Of a stretch of DNA of 64,000 nt, positions 39,601-48,973 are shown piece after piece; position 1 is the first letter of the stretch; every line of letters begins with the position of its first letter. The notes beneath the pieces are model-generated. The model ran no database searches, was not told the DNA's origin, and saw nothing but the letters and a program-made list of their open reading frames with translations. Source of the stretch: Chionis minor (lineage: Eukaryota; Chordata; Aves; Charadriiformes; Chionididae); assembly GCA_013398295.1 (NCBI GenBank), contig VZSF01000634.1, forward strand, positions 996,366 to 1,060,365. Direction: 5' to 3'. Made by a program: the position numbers and the translations under genes.

Positions 39601-42262
39601 TGCCTGCTCCTTGGGACCCCAGGCAGCTTTGCTTGTGCTTATAGATGCCCTGGATAATTCAGAAGGAAAGCCAGATGTTTCGGTTCTAGCTGGCAGCGCT
39701 TTATCCATCAAAAACCTCCTGAGAAGGATTTCCCTTTTCTCTGGCTTTTGTTACTGGTTTGCATTTCAATTGTTTTAATGGCAGTCTGCTCAAACATGTC
39801 AGCAAGTCTGTTAGCCTCACAAGGCACTCGCAGTCTGACCACAGGGAATTTGGTAAGGACTGAGTGCCAGAGCTGCATCCTTTTCCCTCAGAGCAAAGGG
39901 CAGTTTTGATCCACAGTGCAGCAGTTCCAGTAGCACAGAGCATTGAGGACTGAAAGGTGTTGTATTTGCTACTGGCGTCAGAAAGACTAAAGCAAGAGAC
40001 TAGGACGTAGCTCAGAAAGAAGGTAGTGTCCTCATTCCTGTGCAGAAACCAGCTCTTAATCACCCAGGGAGGTCTCAGGTTGTTCAAAGCTGATGTTCTT
40101 GAGTGTCATCTTCCTCTTGTTTCTGGCATCAGTGGGCTTAATCATAATCTCTTCTTGTGTCATTTGTGGTAGAATGCTCCAGGAGAATGAAGAAGTGCAT
40201 CAAATGTCAAGTGACAATAACCAAAAAACTGAAACAAGGTATGTTTTTTGTTCCTCCTGTTAAGTGCTGTGGGAAGGGCCTCGCACAGTGTTAGTTTGAG
40301 TGACATCAACAATTTTCAGTAAAGTGAACATAAGGAAGGGAGTTGATTTTTTTGTTTGTTTAATTTTGGGGATTTTATTTTTTTGCTTTGTGGTTTTTTG
40401 GGGGGGTGTGTGCCTGTTGCATTGACCACCTTTAGAGAGGAAAAGGTAGATTCTCTCAGGTGTCATGGGCCGAGCTCAAGCTGCGTTGACAGGCCAGAAC
40501 ATTTGAGGAAGCTTGTCCTGTGCCTGGCTTATTTTGTATATTGAAAGCAAATATCAGGTTCTCCATGTGTCGGTCTAACCGTTTTCACACGTAGTGATTT
40601 TTTTACAGTGAAGATTTGTGAGAAAGGAAAAATTACTTCTGAAAGCCTGCTTTGCCCTTGGCTGAAATTACGGTGCCTATGCAGGCCTGGCATCCAGGAA
40701 TCATTGAGCTGGATTGTTTTGATAAAGCTCTTGAGCCCAGTTCCAAACAGATTGTCTTCTGCCCACATTACTGTGTCCAGAAGGGGTGATGTTACGCACA
40801 TCAGCAAGATAGTAGCAGGTTTGCACTTGCCTTAGAATTAATGCAGGTTGCCCACTGAAGCTTTTTCCATAGCGGTGGTAAGAGTTGATGTCTTTCCAGC
40901 TGAGATCCCTCTTAGGGCAAGTGTGCATGAAAATTAATTCCCTGTCCTGCTGCTCATGGCTTGGCATTGTGGGCTCCTTTGTTGGAGTCAGACTATAGTC
41001 TTGTGACTTGGTGCCTGGACAAAAGCCTAGGGGAACCAAGAATCTGCCACATGGCACTGGACATACACAACTGGCAAAGACAGAAATCCTCTTCGGAACT
41101 CCAGAACGCAAAAAATAGCAAACTTACCTGACAGTAGGCAGGAGCATTTGTCTTTGCTACAGACTGGCAACAAAATAATGATGAGAATTCCAAATGAGAC
41201 ATTTGCATGCAGATTTCCACTGGAAGAGGAAAATCAAGGTCTCTTGAGAATATCATCAGGAATTCCCTATCAGTGATGTCTTCAGTGTTTGCCTTTAGCA
41301 AGCTCCCCGTCCCCAAACTTGCTTCATCTTTGTGGATTTGAAAGCACTTCTTGCACCATTGAAGTGCAACCAATTCCAGAATGTTAGGAAAAGGGACATC
41401 TATACTGAAGTGTAAAGCTACCTAGTCAAAGATTGAGGAGCAGAAGATGAGCAGTGGCTGTATTAAGCTGAAACCAGGAGGAGTCTCTTTGCCTAAGCTG
41501 GCTGTTGTCCAGGATTTGGGGCTCTTTCAATTTCATAGAGTTGACCAAATGACTGTTTGTGTAGCTTCATGCATGCAAAAGCCAATGTCGGTGACGTAAG
41601 TGAACAGGAGGTTGAGAGAATGTAGTACTGATGGCACTGTGAGGATTCCCGTACTAGTATGGCAGAACATCACAACCAGCTTTGATTGATTTTACCTGAA
41701 GGCAGCAGCAGCCTATTCCAGAACACCAAGGCAGGACATTTCAGACAATATTTTGTTTCCTTTAAAAAACCTGAACAAACAAACTCAAACAAAAACACAC
41801 ACGCAAACCAGGTGAGCAACTAAATGGAGGAAAGCAACACTGGCCAGTCTGTAAAAAGCATCGTTTCGGGCTTTTTATTTGAGGAATCCCTGCATAAGGC
41901 TCAGCGAAGAGAGTTTAGTCTAAACTAATTGCTGTTCTTGAGGGGCAGAGTCTAATTACAGAGACGGTGCGTGAGGCAGAGCACGCTAGTGACTAACTCT
42001 CCCGCTCTCCGCCCCTGCAGACAGCACCGAGGTGGAGTGCAGCCCGAGCTCTGAATCCACAGACCAGAGGAAGCTCATGGAGGAGCTGCAGAACCGCTAC
42101 CGGCAGATGGAGGAGCGCATCACCTGCCCTATTTGCATCGATGACCAAATCAAACTGGTCTTCCAGTGCGGACACGGCTCTTGCCCAGACTGCAGCACAG
42201 CCCTTACTGTCTGCCCCATCTGCCGGCAGGCTATCCGCGAGAGGATTCCGATCTTTGTCTAA
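9382..42262 (+). CDS. MIB2: MIB2, mindbomb-type E3 ubiquitin-protein ligase 2 (18 coding exons, 954 aa)
   Basis: MIB2 is a RING E3 ligase. In other vertebrates it ubiquitinates Notch ligands (Delta/Jagged) to drive their endocytosis, is also linked to NF-kB signalling, and is abundant in skeletal muscle. I joined 18 exons: 9382-9628, 10076-10247, 19963-20069, 23430-23624, 24923-25065, 27066-27173, 28429-28533, 29278-29440, 30443-30576, 32510-32658, 33305-33461, 34199-34353, 34978-35104, 35991-36221, 37931-38109, 39201-39385, 40173-40238, 42021-42262. They sum to 2,865 nt with no internal stop. Domains are MIB/HERC2 (about 9-82), ZZ finger (91-130), MIB/HERC2 (about 156-232), two Mib repeats (about 254-324 and 328-395), ankyrin repeats (about 420-790), RING1 (830-868) and RING2 (910-945). 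The start is the ATG in [18 protein letters not shown], which aligns with the mammalian N-terminus; an in-frame TAG lies 19 bases upstream. Length matches the shorter mammalian isoform as I recall it. All introns are GT-AG except intron 9 (GC-AG). An alternative leader exon would not alter the core protein. Confidence 0.96.
10076..10247 (+). CDS. MIB2: MIB2 coding exon 2 (ZZ zinc finger)
   Basis: The acceptor is TTCTCCTAG. The exon encodes residues 83-139. The ZZ-type finger has Cys91, Cys94, Cys106, Cys109, Cys115, Cys118, His124 and His128, all present. The donor is CAACC|GTAAGT. The exon ends two bases into Pro140. Confidence 0.95.
10312..10492. mobile_element. Small non-autonomous hAT-like DNA transposon (MITE)
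   Basis: The left end CAGTGGTCTCCAAA and the right end TTTGGGGACCACTG form a terminal inverted repeat matching at 13 of 14 positions. The CAGTGG start is typical of hAT (Charlie-type) elements. The element is 181 bp and has no transposase. The flanking 8-mers TTCCATAG (10304-10311) and TTTTGTAG (10493-10500) match at 5 of 8 sites and all three differences are transitions, consistent with a decayed 8-bp target duplication. Confidence 0.75.
12902..12950 (-). mobile_element. CR1 LINE 3' tail fragment
   Basis: The string CATAGAATGTTCCAGGCTGG followed by AAGGGACCTCTGGAGATCATC is the reverse complement of the standard CR1 3' end (ATGATCTCCAGAGGTCCCTT). Only about 50 bp are recognisable; the sequence to its right does not continue as CR1. 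Confidence 0.7.
13824..14046 (+). mobile_element. CR1 LINE 3' end, truncated
   Basis: The sequence runs through CR1 3' landmarks in order: ATTAGGAAAAATTTCTTCAC (13851), AAAGGGTTGTCAAGCA, GCAGTGGAGTCGCC, CCCTGGAGGTG, then GGGTTGATGGTTGGACTCC and ATGATCTCAAAGGTCT (about 14005-14033). It lacks the reverse transcriptase, as most CR1 copies do, and the usual ATTCTATGAT repeats at the very end are missing. Confidence 0.85.
18146..18167. repeat. (TCCCC)n microsatellite
   Basis: A short run of CCCCTCCCC-type pentamers in MIB2 intron 2. Confidence 0.7.
19963..20069 (+). CDS. MIB2: MIB2 coding exon 3
   Basis: The acceptor is TTGTTTTCCAG. The exon encodes residues 140-175, a short linker and then the start of the second MIB/HERC2 domain ([20 protein letters not shown]). 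The donor is GATG|GTAAGC. Confidence 0.94.
20070..23429 (+). other. MIB2: MIB2 intron 3
   Basis: A 3.4 kb intron. Its central kilobase (20809-21884) has a minus-strand coding-like frame, described separately. The rest shows no gene or clear repeat. Confidence 0.8.
20809..21884 (-). pseudogene. Possible retrocopy (processed pseudogene) of an unidentified gene
   Basis: Read on the minus strand, one single frame runs from about 21884 to 20826 with only five or six stops in about 350 codons, where random sequence would give about 16. The other frames are stop-rich. Open blocks lie at 21884-21728, 21725 to about 21530, 21437-21160 and 21156-20826. On the same strand an AATAAA (20865-20860) is followed about 45 bases later by a run of seven A (20815-20809), like a decayed poly(A) tail. 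I do not recognise the protein; readable pieces include [19 protein letters not shown] and [18 protein letters not shown]. It has no function in MIB2. It could also be a decayed transposon ORF, or chance. Confidence 0.4.
23430..23624 (+). CDS. MIB2: MIB2 coding exon 4
   Basis: The acceptor is TTTCCATCAG. The exon encodes residues 176-240, the rest of the second MIB/HERC2 domain, with the [18 protein letters not shown] and [18 protein letters not shown] stretches. The donor is TTAG|GTGTGT. Confidence 0.95.
24923..25065 (+). CDS. MIB2: MIB2 coding exon 5
   Basis: The acceptor is TTCTCTTTAG. The exon encodes residues 241-288, including the start of Mib repeat 1 ([15 protein letters not shown] and [11 protein letters not shown]). 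The donor is GAG|GTATGC. Confidence 0.95.
25066..27065 (+). other. MIB2: MIB2 intron 5
   Basis: A 2.0 kb intron with short G/T tracts near 26300-26325. I see no gene or clear mobile element. Confidence 0.8.
27066..27173 (+). CDS. MIB2: MIB2 coding exon 6
   Basis: The acceptor is CCCTGTCAAAAG, a weak pyrimidine end after a strong T/C tract. The exon encodes residues 289-324, the second half of Mib repeat 1 ([19 protein letters not shown] through [11 protein letters not shown]). The donor is AAG|GTAGGT. It is in phase 0 at both ends. Confidence 0.94.
28429..28533 (+). CDS. MIB2: MIB2 coding exon 7
   Basis: The acceptor is TTCTTGTAG. The exon encodes residues 325-359, the start of Mib repeat 2 ([30 protein letters not shown]). 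The donor is CCT|GTGAGT. It is in phase 0 at both ends. Confidence 0.95.
29278..29440 (+). CDS. MIB2: MIB2 coding exon 8
   Basis: The acceptor is TTTCCGTTGCAG. The exon encodes residues 360-413, the end of Mib repeat 2 ([31 protein letters not shown]) and a charged linker. The donor is AAAA|GTGAGA. The frame stays open about 300 bases past the donor, but this tail has no family similarity. Confidence 0.94.
30443..30576 (+). CDS. MIB2: MIB2 coding exon 9, GC donor
   Basis: The acceptor is CATTCCTACCAG. The exon encodes residues 414-458, the linker helix and the first degenerate ankyrin-type unit ([19 protein letters not shown]). The family alignment demands a phase-0 end after GACAAG. The base pair there is GC, not GT: AAG|GCAAGT, the consensus for GC-AG introns. 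A GT four bases later (GCAA|GTTTTG) would add GCAA. Confidence 0.9.
32309..32403 (+). other. MIB2: Candidate alternative MIB2 cassette exon (unconfirmed)
   Basis: A 95-nt segment in intron 9 has a good acceptor (TTTCCCCTTTAG) and a good donor (CTA|GTGAGT). It fits the reading frame only if exon 9 ends at the alternative GT (30580): 4 + 95 = 99 nt, adding 33 codons with no stop, between the first and second ankyrin units. With the normal GC donor it would shift the frame. The encoded piece (for example [17 protein letters not shown]) is not part of the mammalian protein as I know it. Confidence 0.3.
32510..32658 (+). CDS. MIB2: MIB2 coding exon 10 (ankyrin repeats)
   Basis: The acceptor is CCCTTCCTGTAG. 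The exon encodes residues 459-507, an ankyrin repeat ([19 protein letters not shown]) and the start of the next ([13 protein letters not shown]). The donor is TTTGG|GTAGGA. Confidence 0.95.
32928..32956. repeat. T/C homopolymer tract
   Basis: A run of about 19 T followed by about 10 C in intron 10, then CAG. It resembles an over-strong polypyrimidine tract, but no coding sequence follows it. Confidence 0.7.
33305..33461 (+). CDS. MIB2: MIB2 coding exon 11 (ankyrin repeats)
   Basis: The acceptor is TTTTAAATCAG. The exon encodes residues 508-560: [15 protein letters not shown] ending one repeat, then [20 protein letters not shown]. The donor is CCA|GTAAGT. Confidence 0.95.
34199..34353 (+). 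CDS. MIB2: MIB2 coding exon 12 (ankyrin repeats)
   Basis: The acceptor is GCCTGCACAG. The exon encodes residues 561-611, with the repeat heads GDTPLHYAI and [14 protein letters not shown]. The donor is AAGCT|GTAAGT. Confidence 0.95.
34978..35104 (+). CDS. MIB2: MIB2 coding exon 13 (ankyrin repeat)
   Basis: The acceptor is CCAACACTCTAG. The exon encodes residues 612-654, with the strongly conserved [20 protein letters not shown] repeat head. The donor is GAT|GTAAGA. Confidence 0.95.
35991..36221 (+). CDS. MIB2: MIB2 coding exon 14 (ankyrin repeats)
   Basis: The acceptor is TTCTTCTCTTCAAG. The exon encodes residues 655-731, with two repeat heads: [20 protein letters not shown] and [15 protein letters not shown]. 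The donor is AAG|GTGAGC. The frame is also open upstream to 35742, but the family alignment starts at GRCDVN. Confidence 0.95.
36222..37930 (+). other. MIB2: MIB2 intron 14
   Basis: A 1.7 kb intron with no gene or clear repeat visible. Confidence 0.8.
37931..38109 (+). CDS. MIB2: MIB2 coding exon 15
   Basis: The acceptor is ACATCTTTTAG. The exon encodes residues 732-790, the last degenerate ankyrin unit ([27 protein letters not shown]) and a basic helix (KDFSQKFR). The donor is TTCAG|GTAAAC. Confidence 0.94.
39201..39385 (+). CDS. MIB2: MIB2 coding exon 16 (first RING, N-part)
   Basis: The acceptor is TTCATGGTTGCAG. The exon encodes residues 791-852. It includes the linker and the first RING half, with Cys830, Cys833, Cys847, His849 and Cys852 in [19 protein letters not shown]. 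The donor is GAAG|GTAAGT. Confidence 0.94.
40173..40238 (+). CDS. MIB2: MIB2 coding exon 17 (first RING, C-part)
   Basis: The acceptor is ATTTGTGGTAG. A 66-nt exon encodes residues 853-874, finishing RING1 with [19 protein letters not shown]. The donor is CAAG|GTATGT. It is short enough to be missed by gene finders; the family match and phases support it. Confidence 0.93.
40239..42020 (+). other. MIB2: MIB2 intron 17
   Basis: A 1.8 kb intron. It contains CAAACA-type simple sequence near 41770-41805. On the minus strand there is an exon-like open segment at 41404-41128, described in the findings. No recognised gene. Confidence 0.75.
42021..42262 (+). CDS. MIB2: MIB2 coding exon 18 (second RING, C-terminus)
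   Basis: The acceptor is CGCCCCTGCAG. The exon encodes residues 875-954 and the stop TAA. A short coiled region ([15 protein letters not shown]) precedes the C-terminal RING, with CPIC at 910, CGHGSC, CPDC and CPIC at 939. The protein ends in RIPIFV, like the mammalian C-terminus. This is the catalytic RING that recruits the E2. Confidence 0.97.
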
Positions 42263-42973
42263 GGATATGCTTGCTCCCCTTCCCATTCCCACCTCCCTCC
42301 TTTACTTCCTTTTTGTTTGCATTTTAGATGAGAAGCGCTAGTCAGGCTGATGTGTTTGGCTGCCTGCAAAGCCATCCTGCAAGAGGGGGAAGCAAATAAC
42401 TGGTGTGACTCGGGTGGAGGCGGAGGGAGTCCCCTCTACTTAGAACATCGTGAGGCCGGGGAGCGGTGCTTGAGGGCAGGCAGCCCCTCGCCCTGTGCTG
42501 CTGATCCGTCGGGAAGACCCGAAGTAAAGAACGCTGACCTGTCTACTGAAGGCGTAAGAGACTTTCAGACTTTCCAGCTCCAGGGACTGTGTCGTGTCTA
42601 GCGCCCTGCAGCGTCAGAGCCGCAGCCTTGCACTGCTCCGAAGGGGGATGCTGTGGGAGGATATGCCTTCTACCTTGGCAGGCAACGGCAAAGCTCCCGC
42701 TTGCACTTCACCTGAGGAGATACCGGAGCAGATCAGTCGCGGCGTCAGTTCTCCCGGATGCCTGTCAGGGGTAGGGAGGTGATGTCCTACAGCAGCGTGC
42801 TCTCTGAACCAGTACTTACGGGCTCAACGAGAACTTGGACTGACAGAGGCGAATCTGGATGTCATGAGATCCTAAAGACAGAGCGTGTGCCTTAGAGATA
42901 AAGTAGTGAACACTGATTGGAGAAAATATGTTGTTAAAACAAATATTTCTAACCTCTAAGTGACACTCTTTTT

Positions 42974-42975
<2 letters not shown>

Positions 42976-43005
<30 letters not shown>
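42976..43005. repeat. 30-nt poly(T) run
   Basis: An uninterrupted run of 30 T lies in the MIB2 3' UTR, preceded by TTTTTCC. In the mRNA this would be a long poly(U) stretch. Its length is probably variable and prone to sequencing error. Confidence 0.85.
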
Positions 43006-43006
<1 letters not shown>

Positions 43007-43092
43007 GCACAACAGTGTGTTCAGAGACTCCTGAGCTTTCTATCCATAATGCCAAAGGCAGGTGTTAAATACTCCGATCAAAGTGTAAAGAA

Positions 43093-43098
43093 AATAAA
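43093..43098 (+). promoter_or_regulatory. MIB2: Candidate MIB2 poly(A) signal AATAAA (proximal)
   Basis: A canonical AATAAA about 830 bases after the MIB2 stop. Confidence 0.4.
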
Positions 43099-43167
43099 TA
43101 GTAATAATCAAGACGTGAGAAAAAGGGATTTCAGTTTTGTTTGTTTCTTTGTTTTGCAGCAAAACTT

Positions 43168-43178
43168 AATAAAATAAA
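43168..43178 (+). promoter_or_regulatory. MIB2: Candidate MIB2 poly(A) signals, overlapping AATAAAATAAA
   Basis: Two overlapping AATAAA hexamers, with T/G-rich sequence following near 43240-43260. This is the best-looking end of the transcript. Confidence 0.5.
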
Positions 43179-44226
43179 ATATATATTTTCCTGAGCATTA
43201 AAATGAATGTACAAACAGTAGCTGAAATATGGATCCAGCTGTATTGTGTTTTTCAACTGTCCGACTGAAGAAATATTATCCAACAAGTCCATCCTGTACA
43301 GTAACTGTTGGTGGAAGTGGCAACCTGTAGGGCTAGTGCGCCGTGCGTGTGTGTATGTATACATACATGTTTGCGTGTTAATGACATCATTATGCACAAG
43401 CACACTGTTTGTTACGTATTGCAAGCAATATTTAAACCAAATGAACATACTGTGTTCCTCTGCTATCTTTGTTCATTAGCAAAGAGGTGGCAAATCTTTT
43501 ACAGAAATTTTTAATTTTGTGAAATATATGGTAGTTACGAGGATATTTATTACTTCGTTATAATCCCTTGGTGTTGTGAGAAAGTCTTATGTCACAGCCT
43601 CTGACTCCTATAGATAATCTTTGTCAAAGTATTCACTGTTATAGAGTTTCAGTGGATTGATTTTTTTTTTTTTTAGAGCTATGCCAGTGGATCAGATTTA
43701 ACCCCTAAATTATTTGGTTGGGTTAGATTTAACACCCAGATAACCTAAAGTTGAATTTCAGAATCATCTGTGGTAAAAATCAGGGGTGCAGATGCTCATT
43801 TACTTATTTCCTAAAAGTTCATGTTAGTGTAAATTCCTTTGGAATAAAACAGACATTTCCCCAAAATGCTTATTGTATTGTGGTAGGGCAGCAGTAGAAA
43901 ACTACTGTGTGTTTTCAAAGGGTACAAGACTGAACCATCTTTATAACGTAGGAGCTGTTTTAACCACTCTTTGGTGCAAGTGAATAATTTTCCAGAGTGT
44001 GTACTACCCCAACTCTGTGCTAAGCTTGCACAGGCCTCGACATCCAGTCCCAAAGCAGTTTAGTAAAGGTAAAACTGGTTGATACTTTATCACGTGCATT
44101 AAATGTTTGTGTGTGCTGGGGCTTGGGGAAGAGCGGTCAGAGGGTCAGTGCCTGTTGCATTATTCTCATCTCTTGTCCCTAAGGTGTCAGTCTATTCAGG
44201 CAACAACAACAGGGAGCATCTGCTTC

Positions 44227-44247
44227 TTTTTTTTTTTTTTTTTTTTT
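44227..44247. repeat. Poly(T) run of about 21
   Basis: An uninterrupted T run in the intergenic region. Confidence 0.8.
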
Positions 44248-45644
44248 ATAATTTCTTTGGATACTAAATGAAGAGAGGCTTCCAAGTGATTATTCTCCCT
44301 AAAGGAAAAAAATTGTAGGAAGACTGCAGACGTCAACTTCCAAACTGTGCAGCTGATGCAGAAAATGGAGACTTCTTTATTTTCTTTTTCCACCCCCTGG
44401 CTAACGAAAAGAGATTTTTGTAGGGAAAGAAGACTTCCCCTCAATTTTATGTTTTAATTTTTTAAAATGCAAGTTCCATGTCAAGATCTCCCGATCTTGT
44501 TTGCGTATCTGAAATTCATGGTACAGCCACGTTAGAGGTGGAATTTTGCACCGTGTAATATACCTGCTTAAGAACTACAGAAATAGTTTGTAAACATAGC
44601 TTTCAGTTTGGGAGGATATTTCATTTCCCTCTTCCTGCTGTGATTGCTTTTGAGGAGCAAGAGTGTTGACCTGTTAAGCACCATTTTGACCCTCTCATTG
44701 TCCTAGTAAGAAGAAGGGAATTGCGCCACAACAGAGGAGAAACGTGACGGTCAGTGGAGCTGCAGGAACAGGCGATAACGGGAGACAGGCGGATGCCCGC
44801 GTGTGCCAGGTATGTTTTTGGCGAGCTTTCACCCCGTGACAGGCTCAGCAGCCCAAGGCTTTGGAGAAGTGAAGAAGGTTCTGCTGGTTTAACTTTCCTG
44901 GTAAACCTGCTTGTGTGGAGGGCCAGGATCGGAGAGCGACGCGTGGCCGGTTGGGTGCCTCGCTGGGTGAAACGGTTACCTGTGCGTACTTGCGAGTTCA
45001 TCTAGTCCATGTGTAATCTGGCCTCTCCTCTCAGCCTGCAAAAGAGTTTCTCTGCTGCAATCCAGGCTTCAATCTGAAGTGTGAGATGAAAAAGATATGC
45101 GTAGCAAGCAAGAAAAGAGCCAGGAGCCTGGACTGAGATAAGGAGCTGCGTTAGATTTGGCTAGAGATTCTGAGAGAAGGAAGGAGGGTACAAGGTGAGG
45201 GGAGATGTTCCTCCCCTTTTTCGTTTTGCTAGCAGTTGGTATTGTGTTCTTGCTGGTTATAGGAACGGCAAGGGGCTGCCTCTGCAGGGTGTCAGAGCAG
45301 CAGGCAAATGCTCCTCTAAAGAGAAAAGACAAATATTGTCATTAGTTAATCACTGTGGACAGCGAGTAACTTTCTGCTTGATGTTTGTTACCAGTTGTTC
45401 TCCCACAAATGAGACTGATGGGTCTTCTGCAGATGAGCTGGGGAGCTCCTTGTTTTCACTGGGATTTTGCCATCTCCTGAAACGCAGCCCTGTACCTTGC
45501 AGGCCTGTACAGCAGTGTTTTTGAAAGGGAAAGATCTTGCGGATTCTTTCTGTTGTAAAACTTTAAATATTTAAAGCCAGCAGCTCATCTCATACTCAGA
45601 CCCAGGGTTTCTAAAGGCCTTGCTTTGGAAGTGTGGTCAAAACT

Positions 45645-45715
45645 CCGCATTTTACAGATGGTATGAGACTGAGGGAGCAGAGCGAGGGAGATTGCTTGTT
45701 GAAAGGCAGAGCTTA
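45645..45715 (-). mobile_element. Possible MIR-type SINE relic
   Basis: The run CATTTTACAGATGG, then ATGAGACTGAGG, GCAGAG and a GGCAGAGC end follows, with gaps, the reverse complement of the MIR core (TTTACAGATGAGGAAACTGAGG). It is heavily diverged. Confidence 0.3.
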
Positions 45716-48700
45716 GGAAAAGAATCGTCTCTCCTTTGGTTATATTCCCACTAATTCATGCTGCTCCCAGGATTTCGGCAGGATTGCTCCATCCACAGAT
45801 GGGGTGTAGATCATCACTATAGTCCACCAAAGAGCAACAATGAAAATATCTCCACCCAGGGAAGTAATTCTTACTCCCTTATGGACACGCTTTATTATCT
45901 GTGTATTAGGAAAAATTTCTCCCTCATTTCATTCCTGAAATTCTGCTCTCTACGTGGCCATGCCTGGACTGCTGAGCTGCTGATGAGGGTCAAGACCACG
46001 TCTCTCAGGCAACACAAGGTTAGGCCGGTACAGGCACTTCTGTGAGCCGCAGCTCCAAATTGACAGTTAAGCAAAATATTCCGTTTCCTTTGCCAGCTGG
46101 AGCGAGCCCTTGTTTTCAGCTCATTTGCTATTCAGCAGACCGTGGATTTTTCTAGGAACACCAGCAGATGCCGATCACGAGGGGCTGCATGATAGAAAGT
46201 AGAAGAACACTTGGGGACTAAAGAACATTCTTATTCTCCCCCTCCCTGGGGAACGTTGCTCCCTGCTACAGCAGATACAATCCATTTTAGTCCGTGACCC
46301 ACTGAAAAAGTACAAGTTTTAGCCGCCGTTCCCACAGGAACCATGCAAGAATGTTGGGTTGGTGTTTTTTCCCCCAAGTTGTGAGATGAAGGGATAAATA
46401 TGTAAGTGCTTTTTAAAATAAGAGCTATATGAGGATTTGCTAATTCTTTTCACATGGGCCACCAAGGAGCCAATATGTGGTAAATCACATTCAGCTGTGT
46501 GCACTCCCCCTCCCCTGCCTGTGGCCGGTGTTTGGACTGGAGCCCTGGAGATGAAACGCTGATGCTCATGCCTTGAGCCATCAGACACCATCAGATGCTG
46601 GGTCCTTCTTCTTTCCCTGCCTTCCCCGCCTCCATGTAGAGCTCCCGGTTCACGACAGGGGAAGCTTAATGGGAGCAGTTTATTCCAATGCTGAATAATA
46701 TGCACTTAATCCATGGATAAATAAGAGGTTTCAAGAGAGGCGAGATTTCATTTTGGATAGTCAGACAGCTGCAGCTCTAGCAGTAATGGCCGTTTTCTGT
46801 GTTGAGCCTCTTAGCATGAGCATAAATATGTTGTAATACATTGTTCTTGCACCGTCTTGGGGACGTGAGTGAAGTGGTGCCACTGTGCTTCCTTCCTAGC
46901 TGCTCCAGGGCTAACTGCGCTCTTAAATGTGGCAAATGCAGCAGAGGTAACCAGTTAGAAACAGTGCTCCAAGTAACATTGAACGTGAACAATGCTGAAT
47001 GAAGGAGGGGAGAGAAATGCTAAGAATGAGCCACAGAAGTGAGAAAGTATTTATTTTTGAGCTAAAACTTGCCCTTGGGAATGTAGCCATATGGTGTGCA
47101 TTATCGGGCAGCCTCACTTTAAACTAAACATTTCAGCAATTAAGATTGAAAAGAGCAAAGCAAGACTGAGGTGATTGAACAAGGAAGGCGTGTTGTGTCG
47201 TGCAAGTGATCCAATCCTTTATGTTCTGCATAGTCTCGAGTTGACCGTTGTAGGTTTTATGCAATATTCATTCCCTTCTGACAGCTGCTCTTTCATACGC
47301 TACTTATTGCACACAGAGCTCTCAGGATCTGCATCCCTGACTGTTTGCTTAGAAGATCCCAGCTCCCTGCAAATGAGACCCAGGCCCTGGTCACTGCTGC
47401 TGACAGCACGAAGACAAAGCAAAGTCAGTTCTGTCCGCTGCCGCCTTCTCCTGTTCCCCATTACACCATATGGATTCCCTCAGAGCGTAATGTGTTCCAC
47501 TGCTTTTAGACACTGTGCAGAAACCAAAGCCAGGAATGTTTTTCTGTCCAAATATAGTCAGGATGACAGTTCCTGCCTGTAGTCCAAACCAAATAGCCGC
47601 AGTTGAGAACCTGAGACCTCTGAAATTCATCAGAACTGCGAAGTCACAGCAGTGGTTCTCTGCACTTGTGGAAAAGCAGTCGCTTCAGGGGCTCGGGCTG
47701 CCTGAGAGAGCACAGAGAGCATTTTCAGCTATCGGAAAAGACAGAGATAAAACTTTAGAGTTCTGACTAACTTCTTGCCCTTGGTACAGGGCGACACTGG
47801 CTCCTAGAAAGGAGTCTGGGGAGTTGTCTGAAGCATCTGAAAGGCTTAAGTTCTGACAAGTGCTGTAGATTTGAGGCCACTGATAGCTGCATTTGAGAGT
47901 CTTTTGAGCACAAGTAACTCTTGGGAAAGCCAGATATTCTTAACCCAGGGCAGGGAACGCGAATGAAATGTCAACAGATGTGCACTCTGGTCCTAATAAT
48001 CCTTAAAATATCTACAGAAGAGCCGTGCTTGAAATTTAACAACCGCAGTATTAATGACTAAGTATAAACCTGAAATTTTGTTTTTTACCAGCAGCGGCAC
48101 TGGGGATTCTGGCCAGCGCTTGTGCACCAAGGAATGCAGATGCACAGTGACTTTATCAGAAACACTGCTAGAGTGCACAGCGCTAAGTTCACGTGTCTCC
48201 CTCAGCTCCACAAGTTGCATCTGTAAGTTCTGAATCCCTCCACATAAGAGCTTTCTTCATCTGACTCCCATTGCCATAATAACTGAGGTTTGTCTTGGCC
48301 TTGCTGCTGAGCTGGTTTCTGCGCAAATATTTGGCTTAAATGTTAAAAGTTTTGAAAGCATTCTGCAGGCAGTGGTTTGGTAAAGTGGGATGCACAGGCA
48401 CTGAATTTCCATGCGGATGGGTACAGTGCTTTCTCAGTGGAAGCAAACTACCTGCTTTCCAAGAAACCGTGCTCTCTCGCGCCTGATCCATCAAGGTATA
48501 ACCTGCTTGTTACCTTCACAGGGAGGGAGGATCCTGAATATCATTTCTGCAGCTAGAGATTCCCATTCGCCCACCACGTGTGGCGGAAGAAGATAAATGG
48601 CCAATACTCAGTATGGTCTCTTTCCCCATTCAGAATACTTCAGGAACGCATGGAAAAAGCATTGCCTGGGCTAACCTTTAGTGGCTGCATGAGTAAGTGC

Positions 48701-48973
48701 TCAGAAACAATGAGGTCCTCACAATGCACTTTTACTAAAGCTCTAGGTACTAACTTGGAGAAGGGGGGTGGTGTCTGAGGGAGATGTATTTTACAAAACT
48801 TTTACTTTCTTTACACGGGGACAAAGGAAATTCTTCGTTCCCTCAGGCTGTGTGGTTGTGCGAGTTCTCAATCTTGCGCCTCGGAACTTGGGTCCACGTA
48901 GTCCTTTGCAGAAACAGTAAGGCATGAACTGGGTGCTTCAAAGATTCCAGGTTCCTGCTCTGCAAGGTTCCAC

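Larger units (their letters stand above)
42263..43190 (+). other. MIB2: MIB2 3' UTR (end approximate)
   Basis: This noncoding sequence follows the stop. It contains a 30-nt T run (42976-43005) and poly(A) signals at 43093-43098 and 43168-43178. The exact cleavage site is not visible, and more distal signals (for example AATAAA near 43843) could also be used. Confidence 0.5.

Noticed and set aside
45895..45930. TTAGGAAAAATTTCT, similar to a CR1 landmark
   Set aside because: The sequence on both sides lacks the other CR1 3' landmarks, so the match is probably chance.
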